NCBI GenBank assembly: GCA_947498785.1 | Contig: CANMLS010000020.1 | Coordinates: 22,655-86,654, forward strand | From: an uncultured Aquimarina sp. | GTDB lineage: Bacteria; Bacteroidota; Bacteroidia; Flavobacteriales; Flavobacteriaceae | DNA: 64,000 nt | Reading direction: 5' to 3' | In this document: one piece after another, positions 9,599 to 17,160 of the stretch | How positions within the stretch are numbered: position 1 is the stretch's first letter | How the letters are laid out: the number at the start of each line of letters is the position of its first letter | Translations under genes and position numbers: made by a program | The notes under the pieces: model-generated | What the model saw: only the letters and a program-made list of their open reading frames with translations | Databases searched by the model: none | Told to the model about the DNA's origin: nothing

Positions 9599-10462
9599 CT
9601 ATAGAAAATATTTCTTAATTCGATTAACTAATTCTGTACCGTCAGGGTCAGCTTGCGTCTTTAAGTTACACATATTTTCAGCCCATTCTGATGTCCGTAT
9701 TCTTAATGGAGGATTTTCGCTCTGTGCTACTTGTAAGATGACATCAGCTACTTCTTTTCCTGTTTGATAGGGAGATACTTCCTCTTTTGTAGCTCTATTT
9801 TGAGCTCCTTCTAAGTACTTTTGAAAAATAGGAGCATAATCACCTGTTGCCATTTGGCCTTTTTCATTTGCTGTTTTTGCTATCGCATTATTCATGAACT
9901 CAGTTGCAATACCGCCTGGCTCTACCATCGAAAAATTAATTCCAAATGGTGTCGATACATAAGTAGCAAGAGCTTCTGTAAATCCTTCTACCGCGAATTT
10001 TGCTCCGCAATATAATTCATTAAATGGTTGTCCGACAAGACCTCCAACAGAAGTAACATTAATAATATGCCCAGCTTTGGCTTCACGCATAAATGGTAAT
10101 ACCGCCTTAGTGGTTCTTATCACTCCTGTGTAGTTAACATTTGTAACCCAGTCTATTTCTTTCTCAGTTGATTGCTCCAATGTTTTAGCAAACCCTGCGC
10201 CTGCATTATTAAGAAGAATGTCAATTTTACCATCCTTAGAAATAATTGTGTTTACAGCGGCTTCAATTGAAGTAGTATCAGTCACATCGATTTGGAGAAT
10301 TTCAATATCTAAATTTTCTTCTGCTATCTTTTCTTGAAGTGTATTTTTTTTGTCTAAATTTCTCATGGTAGCATAGACTTTGAAGCCTTTTTGCGCAAAC
10401 AAAATAGAGGACTCAAATCCAACTCCTGTAGAGGTTCCTGTGATTAAAATGTTTTTTTTCAT
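9599..10462 (-). CDS. Short-chain dehydrogenase/reductase
   Basis: A 287-residue classical SDR. The nucleotide-binding loop TGTSTGVG is at residues 8-15, NNAG at 85-88, and the catalytic Ser138 and Tyr151-xxx-Lys155 are all present. It should be an NAD(P)(H)-dependent oxidoreductase; an Arg shortly after the second strand (ATMRNLD) leans towards NADP. The substrate cannot be told from sequence. It sits between a TetR gene and a DoxX gene on the same strand and has an inverted repeat right in front of its start, so it is probably induced by a ligand of that TetR. Confidence 0.9.
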   Translation of the reverse strand: MKKNILITGTSTGVGFESSILFAQKGFKVYATMRNLDKKNTLQEKIAEENLDIEILQIDVTDTTSIEAAVNTIISKDGKIDILLNNAGAGFAKTLEQSTEKEIDWVTNVNYTGVIRTTKAVLPFMREAKAGHIINVTSVGGLVGQPFNELYCGAKFAVEGFTEALATYVSTPFGINFSMVEPGGIATEFMNNAIAKTANEKGQMATGDYAPIFQKYLEGAQNRATKEEVSPYQTGKEVADVILQVAQSENPPLRIRTSEWAENMCNLKTQADPDGTELVNRIKKYFL

Positions 10463-10480
10463 TGTTATTATTGATTTGTT

Positions 10481-10502
10481 TTGGAAAGAACATTCATTCC
10501 AA
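10481..10502. promoter_or_regulatory. Putative TetR operator 2, before the SDR gene
   Basis: TTGGAA at 10481-10486 and TTCCAA at 10497-10502 form an inverted repeat with a 10-base spacer, 19 bases upstream of the SDR start. The same half-sites occur in the palindrome ahead of tetR, with a 6-base spacer. That suggests the SDR-DoxX pair is separately controlled by the same repressor. Confidence 0.5.
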
Positions 10503-10519
10503 TTTTATGTGAATTTTTT

Positions 10520-11071
10520 TTATCCTTTTAAACCATCCCAAACCATTTTCAACTGATTAGTAAGTGATGGTTTTTCCTTCCTATCTTCTTGAAAATATAA
10601 TCTAAGATATGATATTACTGTCCCGCCGATAAATTGCATTAATTCTTCGGTTTCGATATTTTTGATAACCCTTCTTTTTTTTCCGATTTCTATTAATTCG
10701 AGTACAAAGGAAATCGCTCTAATACCTTTCTCTTTACTTTCAATTGTAATGATAGGAGAAGCTTGAAGTTGTTCTATAAATTTATAGTATTCGGGTTTTT
10801 CTATAAAAAATTGTATAGTTTTTACGTAATATTCTTCAAATTGAGTTCTCAATGATTCTTGATCATTAAACGCTACAAATATGGTTTTCTCTTGGTTTTT
10901 TATAGTAACATATAGTGCGTTAATCAACATATCTTTATTGGGGAAATAATTGTAAATAGTCCCCATTCCAGTCCCCGCTTCCTTTGCAATAGCCGACATA
11001 GGAGTTGCATGAACTCCGTTTTTGGTCAGTAATCGCAATGCTGCTTCTAAAATGGCTTCTTTTCTATTCAT
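10520..11071 (-). CDS. TetR/AcrR family transcriptional regulator
   Basis: A 183-residue regulator. The N-terminal helix-turn-helix (about residues 5-50) shows the family pattern AILEAALRLLTKNGVHATPMSAIAKEAGTGMGTIYNYFPNKDMLI. The C-terminal two thirds form the usual all-helical ligand-binding and dimerisation domain. It is first in an operon with the SDR and DoxX genes. Its own promoter (TTTG, spacer, TATCTTTA) overlaps an 18-base palindrome, which fits negative autoregulation. The inducer is unknown. Confidence 0.93.
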   Translation of the reverse strand: MNRKEAILEAALRLLTKNGVHATPMSAIAKEAGTGMGTIYNYFPNKDMLINALYVTIKNQEKTIFVAFNDQESLRTQFEEYYVKTIQFFIEKPEYYKFIEQLQASPIITIESKEKGIRAISFVLELIEIGKKRRVIKNIETEELMQFIGGTVISYLRLYFQEDRKEKPSLTNQLKMVWDGLKG

Positions 11072-11088
11072 AGTGTAAAGATAGATTG

Positions 11089-11106
11089 TTGGAATACATA
11101 TTCCAA
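11089..11106. promoter_or_regulatory. Putative TetR operator 1 overlapping the tetR promoter
   Basis: TTGGAATACATATTCCAA is a perfect inverted repeat (8-base arms, 2-base spacer) starting 18 bases upstream of the tetR start. On the minus strand its outer TTTG is the -33 box of a promoter whose -7 box is TATCTTTA (11083-11076, about 20-base spacer), so bound repressor would block polymerase. Confidence 0.7.
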
Positions 11107-11365
11107 ATTTAATCGTTTTTTACTTGTAGCTACTCTAGTAAAATTGAGTTTTAGCCTAAACTATGTTGGTTTTAGATTTTTCGAGATCGCTTTTCATATG
11201 GTTTCAACATGTAAAATGACCATAAGTATGCTAGTTCTTTATTCTTTTCCTAAATCGTGAAAATGTGTTTTTAATCGAACTTTGATTCTTTTTGAATGCA
11301 TGTGATTCTTTTTTAGAGGGTTATATTTTTACTTTCATGTTGTGTTTCCAGGATAATCTGAAAAA

Positions 11366-11596
11366 ATGAATACAATGAAAGAGAAATTAGATAATAAAGA
11401 AATAAGATTAATCATTCGTAACCTAATTACTTTTATTGTAGTCGAAGGAAAGGAGTGTGTAAGTGAAGCCAAGAAAAAAGAATATGTGGTGGGATATATA
11501 CATTTGTTAATTAAAACCATTCATCTAATTGGTGATGAGGAAGAATTCTCGATAGTAGAGGATATTGCCAATGATCTCTCAGAATATATAGAATAA
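11366..11596 (+). CDS. Small hypothetical protein
   Basis: A 76-residue, mostly helical, acidic protein with no signal peptide or membrane segment (core IIRNLITFIVVEGKECV and YIHLLIKTIHLIGDEEEF). The ATG at 11366 follows an AT-rich leader; a second Met lies 9 bases later. I do not recognise a family. Composition and length favour a real cytoplasmic protein, but there is no supporting context: the neighbours are a divergent TetR gene and a pentapeptide-repeat gene. Confidence 0.5.
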   Translation: MNTMKEKLDNKEIRLIIRNLITFIVVEGKECVSEAKKKEYVVGYIHLLIKTIHLIGDEEEFSIVEDIANDLSEYIE

Positions 11597-11721
11597 AGAA
11601 CGTCTGATATTGTTTATTTACCTTGATGAGTTATTTTTAGGGTTTAAAAAGAGCTTTCTTTTTCCAAAGTAATAATAACTTTTATATCTTAACGGTTTTT
11701 AATACCCAAATTCATATCACT

Positions 11722-12846
11722 GTGGACGAGCAAGATTATATCGAAAGATTAAAGAAAGAAAACCAACTACTTCAGGATAAACTGGATAAAATTAATAAAG
11801 GAAAACAGAAAAAAAGGAAGTTTAGATGGTGGTTGTTAAAAAAATCCAGTACTCCAATTTTTGGAGGACGACTAAAAAAAAGTATTAGTAGTGCCATAAC
11901 AGAATATAAAGAATATAAAACAGTTTCTGTAGATACTGTGTCAGATGTGTCTTCTAGCGTTATTTGGCGTATTACAAGAATAGGACTATTTGCATTTATG
12001 GTTGCAGTAATACCAGCGGCTGTATTGATTTTTCAAACGGTATTACTAAATAGTCAAAATAAATTCATTAATAATCAAAATACATTGGTTGAAGCCGATA
12101 GACGTTCATCATTGGTTTTTGTAATGAGTGATGTGCTTGGAGATCTTAATGAGGAACTGAAATATAAAGGAGCAAATAGTGGGCGTAATATTAGTAAGAC
12201 GTTAGAAGCTAGGATTATTAGCCTTTGTATGGCAATGAAGCCATATCGTTATAAAGAAAATGATAGGTTGATAGAAAAACCGATTAGTCCTGAACGAGGA
12301 CAATTGTTATTCACACTATTGAAAAGCGATATAGGATTAGAATCCTCACAAGATATTCTCAATTCTGCAGATTTTAGTTATACCAACCTGCGAAATATTA
12401 ATTTAGGTAGAGGTGTTAACCTTAAATACGCAAGGTTGGATTACTCTAATTTGACTGAGGCGCAAATACCTGCTGCAAATTTGGAGAGAAGTGAACTTAG
12501 AGAAGCTCAAATGCGAAAGATCAATCTATCTGATGCAATATTAAAAAGAGCTCGGTTAAATAATGCTAATCTCCAACGCGCAGAATTATTAAGTGCGGAT
12601 CTTACGAATGCCAATTTGTTTGGAGTAGATTTAACGGGAGCAGATCTTACAGAAGCAACCCTGTGGGGGACTAAGTTTGAAAATGCAAATCTTACTGATG
12701 TAATATTAGACAATGCGATTGTAGATAGGCAAGATTGGATATCCTATATAGACTCTCTCGGAATAGAAGGAGCAGACGACATAGAAGATCGGTATAGAAT
12801 AAAAAAACAAGGAAAACAACAATTCATACTTGTTGCAAAAAAATAA
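11722..12846 (+). CDS. Membrane-anchored pentapeptide-repeat protein
   Basis: The 374 residues start with a charged, probably coiled N-terminus (EQDYIERLKKENQLLQDKLDKINKG) and a basic stretch. One hydrophobic segment follows at about 85-108 (GLFAFMVAVIPAAVLIF), then a helical region, and a right-handed quadrilateral beta-helix of pentapeptide repeats at about 216-338, on the pattern A(D/N)LxxA. The start is GTG at 11722. Such a protein resembles inner-membrane proteins whose repeat domain projects from the membrane; function is unknown, and I see no pore-forming or nuclease domain. It converges with the next gene, their stops separated by two bases. Confidence 0.8.
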   Translation: MDEQDYIERLKKENQLLQDKLDKINKGKQKKRKFRWWLLKKSSTPIFGGRLKKSISSAITEYKEYKTVSVDTVSDVSSSVIWRITRIGLFAFMVAVIPAAVLIFQTVLLNSQNKFINNQNTLVEADRRSSLVFVMSDVLGDLNEELKYKGANSGRNISKTLEARIISLCMAMKPYRYKENDRLIEKPISPERGQLLFTLLKSDIGLESSQDILNSADFSYTNLRNINLGRGVNLKYARLDYSNLTEAQIPAANLERSELREAQMRKINLSDAILKRARLNNANLQRAELLSADLTNANLFGVDLTGADLTEATLWGTKFENANLTDVILDNAIVDRQDWISYIDSLGIEGADDIEDRYRIKKQGKQQFILVAKK

Positions 12847-12848
12847 GA

Positions 12849-13283
12849 TTATTTATTTTTTACAAAAATTAGTCTGTGGATTTTATCAACAAGCCAGTTC
12901 CCTGTGGGAAAGTATAAAGCAAAGAACAAAGCCATACCTAGGCTAAAATTTTGAGGATTAAATAGCTTGTCTAACATGTTATTAGGATATACATATGAAG
13001 TTTTTAACCAATATCCTAAGAATTCTAGGATACCCATAGCGACTAATCCATACGCATATTGCTCAAAGAAGGTATACTTTTTTAGCAGGATAGAAATAGG
13101 AACCATATATAAAATATAACAGGTAATCACTTGCCACCAATATGTAAATCGTGCAATTTCCATTTCAGCACCAAAACGATTCATCCCTAATCCCCACATA
13201 AAATAAATAATGATATAAACAAGAATTAGCGTTTTTGGTGCTTCTTTTAATGTTCTTAGATGTTTAGATAGTATTTGTTTCAT
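12849..13283 (-). CDS. Multi-pass membrane protein of unknown function
   Basis: A 144-residue protein with four likely membrane helices (about 18-34, 48-66, 74-94 and 115-132) and Trp/Tyr-rich loops (FTYWWQ, YFPTGNW). I do not recognise the family. Its start lies inside the end of the upstream methyltransferase gene (20-base overlap), so the two are co-expressed and probably act together, perhaps on a membrane lipid or pigment. That functional link is inference only. Confidence 0.7.
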   Translation of the reverse strand: MKQILSKHLRTLKEAPKTLILVYIIIYFMWGLGMNRFGAEMEIARFTYWWQVITCYILYMVPISILLKKYTFFEQYAYGLVAMGILEFLGYWLKTSYVYPNNMLDKLFNPQNFSLGMALFFALYFPTGNWLVDKIHRLIFVKNK

Positions 13284-13989
13284 GATTTGTATGAATTTGG
13301 ACGATCATTCTAAAAAATGGTTTCTTAATGATCGAATAATTTTTAATGCCACTACTTTCTATAATTTCCTTTAATTCTTTGACAGTGAAAGCTCTTTGAA
13401 TGGCTATTAATCCGTCTTTTTTTGCCATATCAGAAATAGGAAGTAAACCACTTGCAAGTTTAAAAATATAGTATGCAATTTTACTGCGGTATAATTCACT
13501 AAAAATAACATGCTTTACCTTTTTAGATTGTATTTTTTTAAGAAAATCAATAAGATCTTCATTTTTAAAATGATATATAAAATGACTGCTCATTAGAAGA
13601 TCGCAATCTGGTATAATAAACTTTTTATTTAAGATATTAGCAGTACTAAAATCAATAGATTGAGGGTTTGGATTGTTCTGTAATGCATAGGCAATACTTT
13701 CTGGGTTACCATCAATACCAATAAAAGAGGCAGTGATCCCTACTTTTTTTAGTTTTCTTGAAATATGTAAAATACAATCGCCACCACCACAGCCTAAATC
13801 AAGAATATGTGTTTTTTTTGTTTTTGAATATGTTTTAATATAGTGCAATATAGCATTCTTCAATTGTAGATGGTTGCCAAAAAGTCTATTAATTAACCTT
13901 AAACTGAGTAAAGTTGCATTTAATGCTTTTCCAGATAGCGATAAGTTATCAAGCTGTTCTGGTGTATGCAACCGAACTTGTGAATTCAC
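13264..13989 (-). CDS. Class I SAM-dependent methyltransferase
   Basis: Motif I, ILDLGCGGGDCILHISRKL, binds SAM; the acidic residue after strand 2 is GIDGNPESI, and motif IV is DLLMSSHFIYHF. The N-terminal block (EQLDNLSLSGKALNATLLSLRLINRLFGNH) resembles methyltransferases found near polyketide or pigment genes in Bacteroidota, but the substrate cannot be assigned. The frame is open to 14124, which would run into the divergent nitroreductase gene, so I place the start at GTG 13989 (241 residues). It overlaps the downstream membrane-protein gene by 20 bases. Confidence 0.8.
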   Translation of the reverse strand: MNSQVRLHTPEQLDNLSLSGKALNATLLSLRLINRLFGNHLQLKNAILHYIKTYSKTKKTHILDLGCGGGDCILHISRKLKKVGITASFIGIDGNPESIAYALQNNPNPQSIDFSTANILNKKFIIPDCDLLMSSHFIYHFKNEDLIDFLKKIQSKKVKHVIFSELYRSKIAYYIFKLASGLLPISDMAKKDGLIAIQRAFTVKELKEIIESSGIKNYSIIKKPFFRMIVQIHTNHETNTI

Positions 13990-14066
13990 AATATTATAAT
14001 TAATTAAGAGTATTGAGGTTTTTAGTCCTAAGAATAATAATAACTTTACAAAAAAAGTAAAATTAT

Positions 14067-14642
14067 ATGACCAAAGCTGATATAAATAAAATAATTCGAA
14101 ATAGGCGATCAGTTTTTCCCGCACAATACAATGATAAAGTTGTTTCTAAGGCATTTATAGAAATTTTACTAGAAAATGCCAACTGGGCTCCAACACATAG
14201 ACTTACACAGCCATGGAGGTTTAAAGTACTACAAGGAGATGCTAAGAGTCGATTAGGAGTGTTTTTATCGGACACTTATACTGATATCACTTCTAACGAT
14301 GATTTTTCACCATTTAAACATAAGAAGATCATAAATAACTGCAATGCTGCTAGTGCAATCATAGCGATTTGCATGCAACGTGATATAAAAGAACGTATAC
14401 CAGAATGGGAAGAGATTGCATCAACGGCTATGGCGGTACAAAATATGTGGCTTACCTGTACGTCACATCATGTCGGTTGTTATTGGAGTACTCCAAAATT
14501 AATAAAGTATATGGATGGTTTTTTTGATTTAGAGGAGGGAGAACGTTGCCTTGGCTTTTTCTACTTGGGAAATTATAATGAAGGAGAATCGGGTGAGTCG
14601 AAACGAGATCAGATTGAAAGTAAAGTAGAATGGGTGGAATAA
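14067..14642 (+). CDS. Nitroreductase family flavoprotein
   Basis: A 191-residue FMN-dependent nitroreductase homologue. The N-terminal RNRRSVFP motif contributes Arg contacts to the FMN phosphate, followed by NANWAPTHRLTQPWRF. The C-terminal AVQNMWLTCTSHHVGCYWSTP and LGFFYLGNY complete the fold. The family uses NAD(P)H to reduce nitro groups, quinones or related electrophiles, usually as a homodimer. It is divergent from the methyltransferase gene. The TAA abuts an A run that is the T tract of a minus-strand terminator. Confidence 0.92.
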   Translation: MTKADINKIIRNRRSVFPAQYNDKVVSKAFIEILLENANWAPTHRLTQPWRFKVLQGDAKSRLGVFLSDTYTDITSNDDFSPFKHKKIINNCNAASAIIAICMQRDIKERIPEWEEIASTAMAVQNMWLTCTSHHVGCYWSTPKLIKYMDGFFDLEEGERCLGFFYLGNYNEGESGESKRDQIESKVEWVE

Positions 14643-14668
14643 AAAAACCACCTGCATGTGCAGGTGGT
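14641..14668 (-). terminator. Rho-independent terminator for the downstream minus-strand lipoprotein gene
   Basis: A perfect stem ACCACCTGCA/TGCAGGTGGT with a two-base loop spans 14647-14668. Read on the minus strand it is followed by a run of seven T. It lies 38 bases past the stop of the lipoprotein gene and may also slow transcription leaving the nitroreductase gene. A second small stem, AACGTC/GACGTT, sits at 14673-14688. Confidence 0.85.
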
Positions 14669-14706
14669 CTTAAACGTCATGAGACGTTATACTATTGTCA
14701 GATTGA

Positions 14707-15147
14707 CTACTGCTTAGTCAATGCTTCAGCGTACTTTGCCATTTTTTGAGAACTAGCAGTCATGTATTCAGTCCATTTCTGAGCATCTTCACCAGATAAT
14801 TTTCCAGCGATAGCTTGAGCATCATTTGCAAGATCTTGTCCTTGTTTACCAAGTGCAGCAAAAGCAGTCATATCTTTACTTTCTGCAGCTTTTTTGTATG
14901 CTGCTACATACTCTTCATACTTATTTACATATTTTTGAACCTCTTCGTTATCAAAAGAAGGAACACCGTCAGTAGCAGTTTCTACAGCTTCTGCAACTTC
15001 TTCAGCTGCTTCTTCTACTTTATCAGCTGCTTCGTCTGCAATTTCTTCTACGTTATCTGCTGCGTCTTTTGCTTTATCTGTAGCCTCTTTACAAGAGATT
15101 ACCGTTAAGAACATTAGAGCTAAAGCTCCTAAAAACATTTTTTTCAT
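14707..15147 (-). CDS. Alanine/glutamate-rich lipoprotein
   Basis: A 146-residue lipoprotein: the signal MKKMFLGALALMFLTVISC has its lipobox Cys at residue 19. An Ala/Glu/Asp/Lys-rich amphipathic helix follows at about 21-60 (repeats of EEAAEEVAEAVE type). A helical C-terminal domain at 65-146 is probably a three-helix bundle. The shape recalls late-embryogenesis or apolipophorin-like stress proteins, but the family is unassigned. It should be anchored to the inner or outer membrane facing the periplasm. It is a single gene with its own strong terminator. Confidence 0.8.
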   Translation of the reverse strand: MKKMFLGALALMFLTVISCKEATDKAKDAADNVEEIADEAADKVEEAAEEVAEAVETATDGVPSFDNEEVQKYVNKYEEYVAAYKKAAESKDMTAFAALGKQGQDLANDAQAIAGKLSGEDAQKWTEYMTASSQKMAKYAEALTKQ

Positions 15148-15459
15148 AATAAATAGATATAGTTAATTTTGGTTATTTAACGTCAAACATAATACTTTAT
15201 TTCGTCTATTCGAAATTTAAGATGGGTAAAAAATACACACTTCTAGAGGCTAAATGCCTCAAATAAGTCCATCTATAGAAGAATCGTATAACATTACTTA
15301 TATATTAACCGATTATAATGTTATGTTTTTTTTCGGTTAAATAGTTCCAATAATGCTTTGGTAGATGCTGTTTGTGTAACTTATTGTTTTTGTGGAATTT
15401 TATATTAACATGAGTAAAATATGTAGTTCAACGTGTTTGAAATTCTTTTTCGGTACTAC
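15148..15459. other. Intergenic with one stem-loop and T run
   Basis: No gene is visible. ATAACATTA (15288-15296) can pair with TAATGTTAT (15316-15324), followed by G and eight T on the plus strand, a terminator shape with a 19-base loop. No plus-strand gene lies upstream of it since 14642, so its role is unclear. The lipoprotein promoter must also be in this stretch. Confidence 0.4.
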
Positions 15460-15753
15460 TTAATTTTTAGGTGAGATTTTTGTGTTTCTTTTTGAAAAAT
15501 CTTCAATAGTTATCATTTGTACTGTTTTTAGATCATAATAAATGCCATAACTTCGCTTAAAATCATAAATACAATGATTAGTTAATAAAATTTTTAGTAT
15601 AGAAACATAGCGACCGTATTCTGTGTAGCTATGACAAATTCCCATTCCAGTGTTATTTCCTAAACCTTTATTGTTTACTGCCGCTGCTAGCGGAGGAGAC
15701 ATTGTACTTAGTTGCATCTGCCAAGATGGATAATTTTTCTCGCATTCTTTCAT
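15460..15753 (-). pseudogene. N-terminal fragment of a DNA modification/repair radical SAM protein
   Basis: The 97 residues match the start of the radical SAM family annotated as putative DNA modification/repair protein: SPPLAAAVNNKGLGNNTGMG, then ICHSYTEYGRYVSILKILLTNHCIYD. In the family this leads into CxxxCxxC, which binds the 4Fe-4S cluster. Here only the first Cys (in NHCIYD) is kept; the next two are Phe and Ser/Tyr, and the protein stops about 30 residues later instead of continuing to roughly 400. So the cluster site and barrel are lost. The ATG overlaps the stop of the DUF559 gene (ATGA). Confidence 0.7.
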
Positions 15754-16133
15754 ACGACATAAATACGCTCTTTTGAAGTTTTTATTTGGTTTTTTATGGT
15801 TCTTGAGATTTCCTCTATATCTGTAAGGATTTGATAATCTGTAAATCTAAGTACAGTTACATCTAGCGAAGAGATATATAGTTTTTTTGGAGCATCAAGA
15901 TTATAGATATCAGAAAATTCGTGCGCATAGCTATCAATCTCAATAGCAATCTTTAATGTAGGGCAGTAGAAATCAAAAGAGTAATTATTAAAAACTTGAT
16001 TTCTATAGAAATGAAATCCTTTTTCCGTGAGTTTTTGTTGAAGTTGATCTACAACAGATATAGAATTATCCAAGGAGTGACGAATAATTTTTTCAGATAC
16101 TTTTTGATACAACGGGATACTTTGTGAAGACAT
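15750..16133 (-). CDS. DUF559 (very-short-patch-repair-like) endonuclease-fold protein
   Basis: The conserved block FHFYRNQVFNNYSFDFYCPTLKIAIEIDS...HEFSDIYNLDAPKKLYISSLDVTVLRFTDYQIL is the DUF559 pattern, related to Vsr and other PD-(D/E)xK nucleases (FDFYCP and IEID carry the acidic positions). The frame is open to an ATG at 16181, but bases 16148-16181 are filled by operator-like repeats, so I choose ATG 16133 (MSSQSIPLYQ, 127 residues). It is divergent from an S24 repressor gene and probably under its control. The biological role of stand-alone DUF559 proteins is not established. Confidence 0.75.
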   Translation of the reverse strand: MSSQSIPLYQKVSEKIIRHSLDNSISVVDQLQQKLTEKGFHFYRNQVFNNYSFDFYCPTLKIAIEIDSYAHEFSDIYNLDAPKKLYISSLDVTVLRFTDYQILTDIEEISRTIKNQIKTSKERIYVV

Positions 16134-16147
16134 AATGATGGATTTAG

Positions 16148-16238
16148 TTGTAATTTTTCCAAATTTATGGAATTTTTCCATGAATATTAAAATAAAATTA
16201 TGTTAAAATTGGAAATATTCCAAAATATTTTATCTTTG
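16148..16238. promoter_or_regulatory. Three-site operator array and repressor promoter
   Basis: Three 15-base sites with consensus TTGGAA-NNN-TTCCAA lie between the divergent genes: TTGTAATTTTTCCAA (16148-16162, one good half), ATGGAATTTTTCCAT (16167-16181) and TTGGAAATATTCCAA (16209-16223). Centres are 19 and 42 bases apart, close to two and four helical turns. The TTG of the third site is also the -33 box of a promoter whose -7 box TATCTTTG is at 16231-16238 (19-base spacer), directed to the repressor gene. This is the layout of an autoregulated phage-type repressor. Confidence 0.65.
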
Positions 16239-16299
16239 TTATGATTATCTTAAGTATAGGTGCTGTTTTGTAAGATAATTATATTAAAATTTCGATTTC

Positions 16300-17067
16300 A
16301 TGGATAATTCAACTGACCAAACCATTAAGCGATTTAAACAAATTCGCGAAGAGAACCATTATACCCAATCTGATTTTGCCAAAGTTTTACAGATTAAAAA
16401 TTCTACAGCTGATATAGAAAGAGGGAAAACTAAAATTTCAGGAAAAGTAGTAGCTAGACTACTCGATGAGTTTAATATTAATCCGTTATGGCTGTTTGGT
16501 GAAAGTACTCAGAAGAAAATACAATTACATCTTGGAGATGTTTCTCCAAAAGTAGTTACTATAGATTCTGATAATAATGAGAATATAGTCTTAGTCAATG
16601 TAAAAGCAGCCGCTGGATATCCACATAATGTTCAGGATTTGGATTGGTATCAACAATTACCCGCGTTTGATATTCCTTTACCAGAATATAGAAATGCTAC
16701 TTATCGAGGTTTTCAGGTAGAAGGTGATAGTATGTTACCATTATTTGAGCCTAAAGAATGGGTAATAGGGAAAGCTGTAAATAATTTGAATGAAATAGGT
16801 AATAACACCATATGTGTTGTTGTTCTTGAAGATAGTGTTGTAGTGAAGAAAATTAGAAGAAATGAAGATGCTTCTGTAATAACTTTAGTTTCATTAAATT
16901 CAGAATATCTCCCATACAATATTCAGACACATCAAATTAAAGAACTTTGGGAAATTAACAGTAAACTAAGTTTTAATATTGATGCTAATTCTGATACAGC
17001 AAGTATTAAGAAACTACAGGAAGCTATGGTAGCATTAACTTCTGAGGTAAGAGGCTTAAAAAACTAA
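16300..17067 (+). CDS. Cro/CI-type repressor with S24 peptidase domain
   Basis: The 255-residue product has an N-terminal XRE helix-turn-helix (about 8-65: FKQIREENHYTQSDFAKVLQ). A linker leads to a C-terminal LexA/CI-like S24 domain (about 90-215) with the catalytic Ser in EGDSMLP and the general-base Lys in VVVKKI. Proteins of this type repress genes until RecA filaments or another signal trigger self-cleavage; here the cleavage-site Ala-Gly could be the AAAGYP segment near residue 106. A helical tail follows. It is divergent from the DUF559 gene, with operator-like sites between them that overlap its own promoter. Confidence 0.9.
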   Translation: MDNSTDQTIKRFKQIREENHYTQSDFAKVLQIKNSTADIERGKTKISGKVVARLLDEFNINPLWLFGESTQKKIQLHLGDVSPKVVTIDSDNNENIVLVNVKAAAGYPHNVQDLDWYQQLPAFDIPLPEYRNATYRGFQVEGDSMLPLFEPKEWVIGKAVNNLNEIGNNTICVVVLEDSVVVKKIRRNEDASVITLVSLNSEYLPYNIQTHQIKELWEINSKLSFNIDANSDTASIKKLQEAMVALTSEVRGLKN

Positions 17068-17160
17068 TGAATAAAACCAGATGTTTTAATCATTTTGTTT
17101 TTAATCTAGCTATATTTATGGGTATTGATTTTTCTTTTACTCTTAAAATAATATATAGTT

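Noticed and set aside
13990..14124. Longer N-terminus for the SAM methyltransferase
   Set aside because: It would run into the divergent nitroreductase coding region and adds residues without family similarity.
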